Below, in pieces: positions 7,816 to 14,869 of a DNA stretch of 24,519 nucleotides (the stretch's first letter is position 1; every line of letters begins with the position of its first letter). This DNA is from Actinomycetota bacterium (GTDB lineage: Bacteria; Actinomycetota; UBA4738; HRBIN12): NCBI GenBank assembly GCA_005885325.1, contig VAYX01000050.1, positions 1-24,519 on the forward strand, read 5' to 3'. Below the pieces are notes generated by a model that had not been told where the DNA came from, searched no databases, and was given only the letters and a program-made list of their open reading frames with translations. A program made the position numbers and the translations under genes.

Positions 7816-8937
7816 ATGGCAGGAACCATCGCCCAGATCGCGTTCTTCGTCGCCCTCGTCGTCGTCATCGTGATCCACGAGGGCGCCCACTTCGGCATGG
7901 CCAAATGGTTCGGGATCAAGGTCGAGGAGTTCTTCGTCGGTTTCGGCCCGCGCATCTGGTCGTTCCGCCGTGGCGAGACCGAGTACGGGATCAAGGCCAT
8001 CCCGGCGGGTGGGTACGTGAAGATCGCCGGGATGAACCCGTACCAGGAGACCCCGGAGGAAGAGGTCCCTCGAACCTTCGGGGCCAAGCCCGTTTGGCAG
8101 CGCGCCCTGGTGATCGTGGCCGGCCCGGCGACGCACTTCGTGCTGGCGTTCCTGTGCTTCGCCCTGTGGCTGGGGCTGGTCGGACGCCCGGTGGCCACGG
8201 ATCCGATCGTGGCCGAGGTGGCGCAGACGTTGGACGGGGCGGTCACGCCCGCGGCGCAGGCCGGCCTGCGCGCGGGGGACCGGATCGTGGGGATCACGGG
8301 CGTGGACCACCCCACGGACGTCGAGTTGATCAGGATCACCCGGTCCCACGTCGGCAAGCCGGTCTCCCTGCGCGTGCAACGGGACGACCGTGTTTTCACC
8401 GTCACGGTCACGCCGGTCCTGGCGACCGTGCAGGGGCAGCAGGTGGGTCGGATCGGCGTGGTCTTGGCCGAGGCCCGGGAGCCGGCCGGGCTGGCCGGCT
8501 CGATCACCGGGGGAGGGCGCCTGGTCGGATCGACCTTCGTAGGCTCGGTGGAGAGCATCGGCAGGGTCTTCGGGCCGGAGGGGATATCCAGGGTCGCGCA
8601 GCTCCTGTTCACCGACGCCCCCAGGAGGCCGAGCGACCCGGTCACCGTGGTGGGGGCCGGACGGGTGGCGGGCCAGACCGCCGCCGGTGGCCGGTTCTGG
8701 GACATCCTCCTCATCTTCGCCGCCATCAACGTGTACATCGGGTTCCTGAACCTGTTGCCGCTGCCGCCGTTCGACGGCGGCCACCTGGCCGTGCTGGCCA
8801 TCGAGAAGGTCCGGGGGAAGAAGGTGGACATGCGCAAGCTCGTCCCCATCTCCGCGGCGGTCGCCGCCTTCTTCGTCCTGATGTTCGTGGCCATCACCTA
8901 CCTGGACATCGCCAAGCCCCTGAACCTGAGCCCGTAG
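7816..8937 (+). CDS. rseP: RseP/Rip1-type site-2 membrane metalloprotease
   Basis: This is a zinc protease that cuts transmembrane segments, typically of anti-sigma factors, during regulated intramembrane proteolysis. The 373-residue protein has the zinc motif HEGAH at residues 21-25 inside the first membrane segment, and the following 'VEEFFVGFGPRIW' and 'IPAGGYVKIAGM' family blocks. A second membrane segment (~residues 98-118) leads to a PDZ domain (~125-205) with 'AGLRAGDRIVGI', and the C-terminal zinc-ligand motif is 'NLLPLPPFDGGHL' with Asp320. A final membrane segment ends the protein. In actinobacteria the gene commonly sits between dxr and ispG; here a two-component system and yjbQ separate it from ispG. 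No anti-sigma substrate gene is visible nearby. Confidence 0.95.
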   Translation: MAGTIAQIAFFVALVVVIVIHEGAHFGMAKWFGIKVEEFFVGFGPRIWSFRRGETEYGIKAIPAGGYVKIAGMNPYQETPEEEVPRTFGAKPVWQRALVIVAGPATHFVLAFLCFALWLGLVGRPVATDPIVAEVAQTLDGAVTPAAQAGLRAGDRIVGITGVDHPTDVELIRITRSHVGKPVSLRVQRDDRVFTVTVTPVLATVQGQQVGRIGVVLAEAREPAGLAGSITGGGRLVGSTFVGSVESIGRVFGPEGISRVAQLLFTDAPRRPSDPVTVVGAGRVAGQTAAGGRFWDILLIFAAINVYIGFLNLLPLPPFDGGHLAVLAIEKVRGKKVDMRKLVPISAAVAAFFVLMFVAITYLDIAKPLNLSP

Positions 8938-8990
8938 GGTTCGCCACAACTTTGCAACAGGGCGCCCGAAGGGCCGCCACACGCTGCGGA

Positions 8991-8996
8991 TACGAT
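8991..8996 (+). promoter_or_regulatory. Probable -10 element for the response regulator
   Basis: TACGAT, preceded by GGA, lies in the 57-base gap after rseP. Transcription would begin near 9003, one base before GTG 9004, which would make the regulator mRNA leaderless. The box overlaps the alternative ATG at 8995, which argues against that ATG. No clear -35 is seen. Confidence 0.4.
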
Positions 8997-9003
8997 GAAG
9001 GAT

Positions 9004-9633
9004 GTGACCCAGCAGACCGTCCTGGTCGTGGACGACGAGGAGGCCATCGCGGAGGCCGTGCGAGCTCGTCTCCAGAGCGAGGGGTTCCAGGTCGCCGTGG
9101 CCGGCGACGGCCCGGAGGCCATCGCGCTGTGCGAGCAGATCCGTCCGGACCTCGTGGTCCTGGACCTCATGCTCCCTGGGATGGACGGGTTGGAGGTGTG
9201 CCGGCAGATCCAGCGCGATCGGTGGGTCCCGGTGCTTATGCTCACGGCGCGCACCGAGGAGGCGGACAAAGTGGCCGGCTTCGCCGTGGGGGCCGACGAC
9301 TACCTCACCAAGCCCGATGAGCCCATCGACCGCGCCGGCCTGGCCATCGATCAGGCTCGCCGGACCGTGGCCGTGGACGGGACCGGCATCCAGCTGACGC
9401 CGCTCGAGTTCGAGATCCTCCTGACGCTGGCCCGGACCCCAGGCGTCGTGTTCACCCGGGAACAACTGATGGACAAGGTGTGGGGGTACCGGGACTACGC
9501 GGGCGGACGGGTGGTCGACTCGCACGTCGCCAGGATCCGCCGCAAGCTGGGCGAGGACGGTGCGGAGCCGAGGTTCATCCGGACCGTGCACGGAGTCGGC
9601 TATGCGTTCCGCGAGCCGGCCGAAGTGCCATGA
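9004..9633 (+). CDS. OmpR/PhoB-family response regulator with shortened receiver domain
   Basis: A two-component DNA-binding regulator of 209 residues. The receiver shows acidic 'VVDDEE', the phospho-acceptor Asp54 in 'VVLDLMLPGMDG', 'MLTAR' and Lys103 in 'DDYLTKP'. The winged-helix output domain is complete: 'LTPLEFEILLTLARTPGVVFTREQLMDKVWG', then 'VVDSHVARIRRKLG' and 'FIRTVHGVGYAF'. After Lys-Pro the sequence goes almost directly to 'DEPIDRAGLAIDQARR'. The usual 'F/Y-S-..EL.ARV.A.LRR' helix (alpha 5) and linker, about 25 residues, are missing, though the frame is intact. I prefer GTG 9004 because of the -10 box above; ATG 8995 would add three residues. It overlaps the kinase gene by ATGA. 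The target is unknown. Confidence 0.9.
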   Translation: MTQQTVLVVDDEEAIAEAVRARLQSEGFQVAVAGDGPEAIALCEQIRPDLVVLDLMLPGMDGLEVCRQIQRDRWVPVLMLTARTEEADKVAGFAVGADDYLTKPDEPIDRAGLAIDQARRTVAVDGTGIQLTPLEFEILLTLARTPGVVFTREQLMDKVWGYRDYAGGRVVDSHVARIRRKLGEDGAEPRFIRTVHGVGYAFREPAEVP

Positions 9634-10958
9634 GGCCGGCCAAGCTCGGCTCCACCATCGTGTTCGCCGTCGGGATGACGATCGTCCTCGTCTACTTCCT
9701 CCTGGGCTTCGCGCTTCGGAACGCGTTCCGGGAGGCCGACCTGGGGCGCCTGGCACGTGTGGCGGCGCGCGCCGCGGCGTCGGATCTCCGCGACATCCCG
9801 AACGGGGTCACCGTCGTGCTCCTCCGCGACGGCTCGTTCACGTGGTACGGCCCGGAGGGCACGCCGCCGCCGACGTTCCAGGACGGCCGGGTCCACCTCG
9901 GCGTGGCGGAGGGCATCGAGTACGCGGCCGTTCCGGTGCAACAACCGGGACAGCCACAGGAGACCGTGTACGCGATCCGGGACGCCCCGGGCGTGCTGGG
10001 GGCGACCCTCCGGTTCCTGAGCGACTTCTGGTGGCAGCTCCTGGTCGCCGGCGCGATCGCGGCGGCCATCGCGCTGGTCCTGGCCCGGTGGCTGGCCCGC
10101 GGGATGACCCAGCCGCTCCGCGACATGGCGCAGGCGGCTCGGCGGATGGAGACCGGCGACTACGGCCAGCGCGTCCAGACCACCTCGCGAGACGAGGTCG
10201 GCCAGCTGGCCACGGCGTTCAACCGCATGGGTGCGGAGCTGGAGAGCCTGGAACGGCTGCGACGCGAGCTCGTGGCCAACGTCTCGCACGAGCTGAAGAC
10301 GCCGATCTCCGCGCTCCGGGCGCACCTGGAGAACCTGCTCGACGGCGTGGAGGAGCCCGATCCGGAGACGCTGCAGGTGATGCTGTCGCAGTCGGAACGG
10401 CTGTCCCGACTGGTGGACCAGCTGCTCGACCTGTCGCGTCTGGAGTCGGGGGAGCTCCCGCTTCGGCGCGAGGGCGTGGCTCTTCGCCGGCTCGTCGCCG
10501 AGGTCCTCTCGGAGGTGGAGGTGGTCCGGTCCGGCCGGGAGGTTCGGGTCGAGGACCGCGTCCCCGAGGACATCCCTCCGGTCTTCGCCGACCGCGAGCG
10601 GCTCCACCAGGTCCTGTTCAATCTGCTCGACAACGCCGTCCGGCTGACACCGCCCGGAGGTGAGGTGGTGGTCTCGGCCCATCGGGTCGACGGCCGCTGC
10701 GAGGTGAGCGTGGCGGACACCGGACCGGGGATCCCGGCCGAGCACCTGCCCCGGTTGTTCGAACGCTTCTACAGGGTCGATACGGCGCGCGCGCGCGATG
10801 ACGGAGGGACGGGCATCGGCCTGGCCATCGCCCGGTCGGTGGTGGAGGCGCACGGCGGGCGCATCCGTGCCGAGAGCGAGGTGGGGAAGGGGAGCGTGTT
10901 CACCTTCGACCTGCCGGTCGCCCCCGCGACCGGGACCGAGACAAGGAGGGCCTCGTGA
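9630..10958 (+). CDS. Membrane sensor histidine kinase (HAMP-HisKA-HATPase)
   Basis: This is the partner kinase of the preceding regulator, 442 residues. An N-terminal membrane segment (~residues 8-28), an extracytoplasmic region of about 100 residues with no recognised sensor fold, and a second membrane segment (~132-155) are followed by HAMP ('PLRDMAQAARRMETGDYGQRV'). The HisKA dimerisation domain has the phospho-acceptor His220 in 'NVSHELKTPISALRAH'. The ATPase domain has the N box (Asn331, Asn335 in 'NLLDNAVR'), 'DTGPGIP', 'LFERFYRVD' and 'GTGIGLAIARSVVEAHGGRI'. All catalytic boxes are present, so it should be active. The ATGA overlap with the regulator and the GTGA overlap with the YjbQ gene point to one three-gene operon. 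The signal sensed cannot be read from the sequence. Confidence 0.94.
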   Translation: MRPAKLGSTIVFAVGMTIVLVYFLLGFALRNAFREADLGRLARVAARAAASDLRDIPNGVTVVLLRDGSFTWYGPEGTPPPTFQDGRVHLGVAEGIEYAAVPVQQPGQPQETVYAIRDAPGVLGATLRFLSDFWWQLLVAGAIAAAIALVLARWLARGMTQPLRDMAQAARRMETGDYGQRVQTTSRDEVGQLATAFNRMGAELESLERLRRELVANVSHELKTPISALRAHLENLLDGVEEPDPETLQVMLSQSERLSRLVDQLLDLSRLESGELPLRREGVALRRLVAEVLSEVEVVRSGREVRVEDRVPEDIPPVFADRERLHQVLFNLLDNAVRLTPPGGEVVVSAHRVDGRCEVSVADTGPGIPAEHLPRLFERFYRVDTARARDDGGTGIGLAIARSVVEAHGGRIRAESEVGKGSVFTFDLPVAPATGTETRRAS

Positions 10959-11404
10959 AGTCATCGACCGTCACGATCGAGGTGTCGGCGCCCGCGCGAT
11001 ACACCTACCTCGATCTGACCGAGGAATTGGAGCGAACCATCAAGGACTCGGGCGTCACGGACGGGGCGGTCATCGCCTTCTGTCCGCATACCACGTGCGC
11101 CCTGCTGATCAACGAGTGGGAGCAGGGCGCCCTGGAGGACTTCCGCAACCGGGTGCTGCATCTGGTTCCGGAAGACGTCTACTACGCGCACGACGACCTG
11201 GAGCGACGGACCCAGAACCTGGCCCAGTCTCACGAGCGCCAGAACGGCCATTCACACGTCAAGTCGATGCTGCTGTCCGCCAGCTCCCACGCCATCCCCG
11301 TCGCGGCTGGGGAAGCCGTCCTCGGCCGATGGCAGCGGCTGATCCTGTTCGAGATGGATGAACCGAAGAACCGCCAGATCGTGTTCCACGTGTTCGGCGG
11401 CTGA
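10955..11404 (+). CDS. YjbQ/UPF0047 family protein (secondary thiamine-phosphate synthase)
   Basis: A 149-residue protein of the UPF0047/YjbQ family, beginning at GTG 10955 inside the kinase stop, with a strong Shine-Dalgarno (AAGGAGG, 10943-10949) six bases upstream (extending to AAGGAGGG). Family blocks are 'AFCPHTTCALLINEWE' (His45), 'NGHSHVKSMLLSASSHAIPV' and the C-terminal 'LGRWQRLILFEMDEPKNRQIVFHV'. Members show weak thiamine-phosphate synthase activity, and their true cellular role is unclear. Being the third gene of a two-component operon is unusual and may mean control by that system, or simple read-through. It ends 22 bases before ispG. Confidence 0.9.
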   Translation: MKSSTVTIEVSAPARYTYLDLTEELERTIKDSGVTDGAVIAFCPHTTCALLINEWEQGALEDFRNRVLHLVPEDVYYAHDDLERRTQNLAQSHERQNGHSHVKSMLLSASSHAIPVAAGEAVLGRWQRLILFEMDEPKNRQIVFHVFGG

Positions 11405-11410
11405 CCCGGG

Positions 11411-11416
11411 TAGCCT
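11411..11416 (+). promoter_or_regulatory. Possible -10 element for ispG
   Basis: GGTAGCCT in the short gap after the YjbQ gene contains TAGCCT, matching the GGTAnnCT boxes of dxr, proS, the 18141 gene and rimP. RNA would begin near 11423, about four bases before ATG 11427. A weak Shine-Dalgarno (AAGG) also precedes that ATG, so co-transcription with the upstream operon remains possible. Confidence 0.35.
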
Positions 11417-11426
11417 GAAGGTGACG

Positions 11427-12521
11427 ATGATGGTCGAGCGAAGGAGATCCCGGCAGGTTCGCCTGGGCGACGTGACGGTGGGCGGAGACGCGCCCATCCG
11501 AGTCCAGTCCATGACCATCACGAAGACCGCGAACGTCGACGCCACGCTCCAGCAGATCGCGTCGTTGGTGGCGTCGGGCTGTGAGATCGTCCGGGTGGCC
11601 GTGCCCCATTGGGAGGATGCCGAGGCGCTGTCCGCCATCGCGGCGAAGTCCACGATCCCGGTCGTCGCGGACATCCACTTCCAGTGGAAGTATGCGATGG
11701 CCGCGCTCGAGGCCGGGGTGCACGGGCTGCGGATCAACCCGGGGAACATCAAGTACCAGGACAAGGTCAGGCTGATCGCCCGGGAGGCGAAGGCGCGCGG
11801 CGTGCCCATCCGGATCGGGGTGAACGCCGGCTCGCTGGAGAAGGATCTGCTGGCCCGGTACGGATCGCCGACGGCCGAAGCGCTCGTGGAGTCCGCCCTC
11901 GAGGAGGCTCGGATCCTGGAGGACGAGGACTTCTTCGACATCAAGATCTCGGTGAAGCACTCGAGCCCGGGGGTGATGATCGAGGCCTACCGGATGCTCG
12001 CCGAGAAGTGCGACTACCCGTTCCACCTCGGCGTCACGGAGGCTGGGCCCATGCCGACCGGTGGCGTCAAGAGCGCGGTGGGCATCGGGACGCTGCTCGC
12101 CGAGGGGATCGGTGACACCATCCGCGTGTCCCTGACCGACGATCCCGTGGAGGAGGTCAAGGTCGGGATCGAGATCCTGAAGTCGCTCGGCCTTCGCAAG
12201 CGAGGCTTGGACCTGGTGGCATGCCCGTCGTGCGGGCGTGCCGAGGTCGACGTGCTCGGCCTGACCAAGCAGGTGAACGAGGCCCTCCAGGCCAAGGGAC
12301 TTACCGTCCCCATCCGCGTGGCGGTCATGGGCTGCGTCGTGAACGGGCCCGGGGAGGCCCGGGAGGCCGACCTGGGGATCGCGGCGGGCAAGGGCCAGGG
12401 GTTCCTCATCGTGAAGGGCGAGGTCAAGGGGAAGGTGCCCGAGGACCGCTTCGTCGAGGTCCTCGTGCAGGAGGCCGAGCGCATCGCCGAAGAGCGCGCG
12501 GCCGAGCCCGTCGCCGACTAG
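11427..12521 (+). CDS. ispG: 4-hydroxy-3-methylbut-2-en-1-yl diphosphate synthase
   Basis: IspG (GcpE) converts MEcPP to HMBPP, the penultimate MEP-pathway step, using a [4Fe-4S] cluster and flavodoxin or ferredoxin. The 364-residue protein starts with 'RQVRLGDVTVGGDAPIRVQSM', has the TIM-barrel block 'PVVADIHFQWKYAMAALEAGVHGLRINPGNI', and the C-terminal cluster ligands Cys266 and Cys269 ('CPSCGR'), Cys303 and Glu310 ('MGCVVNGPGEA'). Possible starts are GTG 11421, ATG 11427 and ATG 11430; 11427 is preferred because of the AAGG and -10 spacing. The stop TAG shares the palindrome CTAG with the stop of the convergent trpG, so the two genes overlap by four bases with no terminator between them. 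Confidence 0.96.
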   Translation: MMVERRRSRQVRLGDVTVGGDAPIRVQSMTITKTANVDATLQQIASLVASGCEIVRVAVPHWEDAEALSAIAAKSTIPVVADIHFQWKYAMAALEAGVHGLRINPGNIKYQDKVRLIAREAKARGVPIRIGVNAGSLEKDLLARYGSPTAEALVESALEEARILEDEDFFDIKISVKHSSPGVMIEAYRMLAEKCDYPFHLGVTEAGPMPTGGVKSAVGIGTLLAEGIGDTIRVSLTDDPVEEVKVGIEILKSLGLRKRGLDLVACPSCGRAEVDVLGLTKQVNEALQAKGLTVPIRVAVMGCVVNGPGEAREADLGIAAGKGQGFLIVKGEVKGKVPEDRFVEVLVQEAERIAEERAAEPVAD

Positions 12522-13093
12522 CCGGCCGCCTTCGCCAGCGCCAGGAAGTTCTCCACGATCCTCGGACCTTCCGGCGTGAGGATCGACTCCGGGTGGAACT
12601 GCACGCCGAAACGCGGAAGCTCGCGGTGCTGTGTCGCCATGACCAGCCCGTCCTCCGTCCACGCGGTGAGCTGAAGCTCCGCCGGCATGCCGTCGCGGAC
12701 GACGACCAGCGAGTGATACCGGCCGGCCTCGAAGGGGTTGCCCACGCCCTCGAGGATGCCGGCGCCGTCGTGGTAGACGAGCGATGCCTTGCCGTGGACC
12801 GGGGACGCTCGATCGACCCGCGCCCCGCTGGCCACCCCGAGCGCCTGATGTCCGAGGCACACGCCGAGCACCGGCGTGGCCGGCGGAAGGATGCGCAGCA
12901 GCTCGGGGAAGCAGCCGGCCTCCTCGGGCCGCCCGGGCCCCGGGGACAGGATCACAGCGGCGGGGTCCCGTTCGGCCAGCGCCTCGGCCGGCTCGGCGTC
13001 GCTCTTCACCACCTCGGTTGCGTATCCGAGGCCCTCGACCAGCTGGACGAGGTTGAACGTGAACGAGTCGTAATGGTCGACGACGAGGATCAT
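12518..13093 (-). CDS. trpG: Anthranilate synthase component II (glutamine amidotransferase)
   Basis: TrpG is the class I glutaminase that feeds ammonia to TrpE for anthranilate formation; in many bacteria it also serves para-aminobenzoate synthesis (PabA). The 191-residue protein begins 'MILVVDHYDSFTFNLVQ' and has the catalytic triad Cys79 ('LGVCLGHQALG'), His167 and Glu169 ('QFHPES'), plus 'SPGPGRPEEAG' and 'VYHDGAG'. Its ATG overlaps the trpE stop by four bases, so it is translationally coupled and shares the trp attenuator control upstream of trpE. No other trp gene follows; the operon ends tail to tail with ispG. Confidence 0.95.
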   Translation of the reverse strand: MILVVDHYDSFTFNLVQLVEGLGYATEVVKSDAEPAEALAERDPAAVILSPGPGRPEEAGCFPELLRILPPATPVLGVCLGHQALGVASGARVDRASPVHGKASLVYHDGAGILEGVGNPFEAGRYHSLVVVRDGMPAELQLTAWTEDGLVMATQHRELPRFGVQFHPESILTPEGPRIVENFLALAKAAG

Positions 13094-14619
13094 CGAGGAG
13101 TTTCCACAGTCTCCACGGTTGCCGGCGCCGCCGCGGCCTCCTCGCTCTCGGCCACCGCGGGCAGGAGCGCCGCCGCCTTGGCCTTGGTCTCCCGGAGCTC
13201 AGTCTCCGGGTCCGAATCGGCCACCACACCGGCTCCCGTCTGGACGTGCGCCTGTCCGTCGGCGATCACCGCCGTGCGGATCGTGATGCAGAAGTCGAGG
13301 TCGCCGGAGAACGTCCGGTACCCGACCGCTCCCGCGTAGGGCCCTCGCGCCGTGGGCTCCGCCTCCGCGATCAGCTCCATGGCCCGTCGCTTCGGCGCTC
13401 CGGTCACCGTCCCGGCGGGGAAGGTGACCGCCAGTGCGTCTAGCGCCTCCTGCCCCTCGGCAAGCTCGCCCTCGACGGTGCTCACGATGTGCATGACCTT
13501 GGAGAAGCGCTCCACCACCATGAGCTCGGTCGGCCGCACGGTTCCCGGCGTGCACACACGACCGAGGTCGTTGCGGGCCAGGTCCACGAGCATCGCGTGC
13601 TCGGCCTGCTCCTTGGGGTCGGCGAGCAGCTCGTGCTCCAGCAAGCGGTCGCGCACGTCGGTCGCGCCGCGGGGACGGGTCCCGGCGATCGGGCGCGTCG
13701 ACGCGCGCCGGCCCTCCACCCGGACGAGTGGCTCGGGCGAGGACCCGGCGAGCTCCATCGACAGCATGCGCAGGAAGAACATGTACGGGGCAGGATTCGA
13801 GACGCGCAACCGCCGGTAGATCGGGTAGCCGCCGTCGGCCGCGGGGAAGGAGACGCGGCGGGACGGCACGCCCTGGTAGATGTCGCCGGCCAGGATGTGT
13901 TCCTTGAACCCCGAGACGATCTCCCGGTACCGGGCATCCTCCATGTTGGCCCGGCCGCCCGCCCCGTCGTCGGCGCTGACATCGTTGTCCTCGCCGATCG
14001 GCGTGGGGGCGGGCGCCGTGGCGGTGGAGACGGCCTCGGCCAGCGCCTCCAGGCCGGATGCGCCCTCCTCGTATGTGCCGGCGGGGACGTGGACCACCAG
14101 CAACAGGCGCTGGCGCCAGTGGTCGAACACCACGGCCCGATCCACCACCAGGAGCCCGATGGGCGGACACGGCGCCGTCTCCGGGCTGGGGACCGGCTGC
14201 CCGTCGAGCAGCTCGGCGGCCTCGTACGCCAGGTAGCCCATGAGCCCGCCGGTGAGCGATGGGAGCTCGGGCAGCCTGGGAGCCGCCAGCGACCGGGCCA
14301 GGCGCCGGAGCTGCTCCCGAACCCCCTGGTCCCGGTTCGGCTCGGCGATGGGAAGCTCGCCGCGCCGAAGGTCCCGGATCGCCACGCCCCGGCGGTCCGC
14401 GGTGATCACCGCGGCGGGGTCGCCCGCGGCGAAGGAGTACCGTCCCCAGCGTTCGGATCGCTCGACGCTCTCGAGCAGGATCCCCGGCCCGTCGCCCGCC
14501 AGGGCGGGGAAGACACCGACCGGCGTCGACACGTCGGCCAGGAGCTCGGTCCACATCGGCACGAGCGCCCACGACGAGGCGAGCTCGTCGAACGCCTTCC
14601 GATCGGGCCGAACCTTCAC
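13090..14619 (-). CDS. trpE: Anthranilate synthase component I
   Basis: TrpE turns chorismate into anthranilate with ammonia from TrpG, the first step of tryptophan synthesis. The 509-residue product carries 'GILLESVERSERWGRYSF', whose LLES (~residues 48-51) belongs to the Trp feedback site, and 'NPAPYMFFLRM'. Its chorismate-binding domain has 'RPIAGTRPRG', 'HAMLVDLARNDLGRV', 'VMHIVSTVEGEL', 'TFPAGTVTGAPKRRAMELI' and 'QTGAGVVADSDPETE'. The LLES motif and the Trp attenuator point to TrpE rather than PabB. GTG 14619 is taken as start because GGGAAGG (14633-14627) lies seven bases before it. An ATG at 14676 in the same frame would put the attenuator terminator inside the coding region. The C-terminus ends in an Ala/Glu/Val-rich stretch. 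It overlaps trpG by ATGA. Confidence 0.95.
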   Translation of the reverse strand: MKVRPDRKAFDELASSWALVPMWTELLADVSTPVGVFPALAGDGPGILLESVERSERWGRYSFAAGDPAAVITADRRGVAIRDLRRGELPIAEPNRDQGVREQLRRLARSLAAPRLPELPSLTGGLMGYLAYEAAELLDGQPVPSPETAPCPPIGLLVVDRAVVFDHWRQRLLLVVHVPAGTYEEGASGLEALAEAVSTATAPAPTPIGEDNDVSADDGAGGRANMEDARYREIVSGFKEHILAGDIYQGVPSRRVSFPAADGGYPIYRRLRVSNPAPYMFFLRMLSMELAGSSPEPLVRVEGRRASTRPIAGTRPRGATDVRDRLLEHELLADPKEQAEHAMLVDLARNDLGRVCTPGTVRPTELMVVERFSKVMHIVSTVEGELAEGQEALDALAVTFPAGTVTGAPKRRAMELIAEAEPTARGPYAGAVGYRTFSGDLDFCITIRTAVIADGQAHVQTGAGVVADSDPETELRETKAKAAALLPAVAESEEAAAAPATVETVETPR

Positions 14620-14637
14620 GCGTTGGCCTTCCCGTTC

Positions 14638-14673
14638 AAAAACACGAAGCCCCGGGTCCGTGCCCGGGGCCTC
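14638..14673 (-). terminator. trp attenuator terminator (3:4 hairpin plus U-tract)
   Basis: Read on the minus strand, GCCCCGGG (14670-14663) pairs with CCCGGGGC (14656-14649) around a six-base loop. Three further pairs, one of them G-U, bring the stem to about 11 bp, and it is followed by TGTTTTT (14644-14638). This is a textbook intrinsic terminator. It lies between the Trp-rich leader peptide and the trpE Shine-Dalgarno, just where an attenuator must be. Confidence 0.85.
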
Positions 14674-14700
14674 CATCGAGTCGGTGTGTGGTTCGCCGTG

Positions 14701-14769
14701 CTAGACGCGGGGCGACTCCGGGCTCCTCGAGCCCCAGGGCCAGGACCAACCAGTCATCCGACGCGTCAT
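14701..14769 (-). CDS. trpL: trp leader peptide with three Trp codons
   Basis: This is a 22-codon reading frame, ATG 14769 to TAG 14701, with residues 7-13 GWSWPWG, so Trp codons at positions 8, 10 and 12. Three TGG codons within five in a short leader just downstream of a promoter and upstream of a terminator before trpE are diagnostic of ribosome-mediated trp attenuation. When charged tRNA-Trp is scarce the ribosome stalls here and transcription reads into trpE. There is no Shine-Dalgarno; the predicted transcription start (~14773) is about four bases before the ATG, so translation is likely leaderless or nearly so. A second in-frame ATG (codon 5) is possible but less likely. Confidence 0.85.
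   Translation of the reverse strand: MTRRMTGWSWPWGSRSPESPRV
14718..14734 (-). promoter_or_regulatory. trp attenuator 1:2 hairpin and antiterminator segment
   Basis: GGGCTC (14734-14729) pairs with GAGCCC (14725-14720) around a GAG loop, directly after the third Trp codon. The segment GCCCGG (14723-14718) is also complementary to CCGGGC (14667-14662) within the 5' arm of the terminator. A ribosome stalled at the Trp codons would therefore free segment 2 to pair with segment 3 and prevent termination. The pairing was worked out by hand and no folding energies were computed. Confidence 0.65.
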
Positions 14770-14779
14770 CGTGGCCGTG

Positions 14780-14808
14780 ATTGTGCGGGTTCGGCCGAGG
14801 GCCGTCAA
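14780..14808 (-). promoter_or_regulatory. trp operon promoter
   Basis: TTGACG (14808-14803) and CACAAT (14785-14780) are separated by exactly 17 bases on the minus strand, a good sigma-70-class promoter. RNA would start near 14773, just before the trpL ATG. No obvious TrpR operator palindrome was seen around it. Confidence 0.75.
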
Positions 14809-14855
14809 CGGGATCGGCGGCAGTGGGGTTCGTGGAATCCGGGCCCCGTTTCCGA

Positions 14856-14861
14856 TAGGTT
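14856..14861 (+). promoter_or_regulatory. Possible -10 element for the secreted protein gene
   Basis: TAGGTT, preceded by GA, sits 8 bases before an ATG (14870) that opens a 12-codon frame leading into the secreted protein gene. The trp promoter lies about 50 bases away on the opposite strand. No clear -35 is seen. Confidence 0.35.
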
Positions 14862-14869
14862 CACGGACC

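Noticed and set aside
8958..8980. Terminator after rseP
   Set aside because: Only a weak 4-bp GCCC/GGGC stem with a GAA loop and no T-tract can be drawn.
7573..9756. 727-codon minus-strand open frame opposite dxr-rseP-response regulator
   Set aside because: It spans several certain plus-strand genes, is rich in Arg/His/Gly/Pro, and is typical antisense of high-GC coding DNA.
14740..14820. TrpR-type operator in the trp promoter
   Set aside because: No convincing inverted repeat around the -10/-35 elements; control is better explained by the attenuator.
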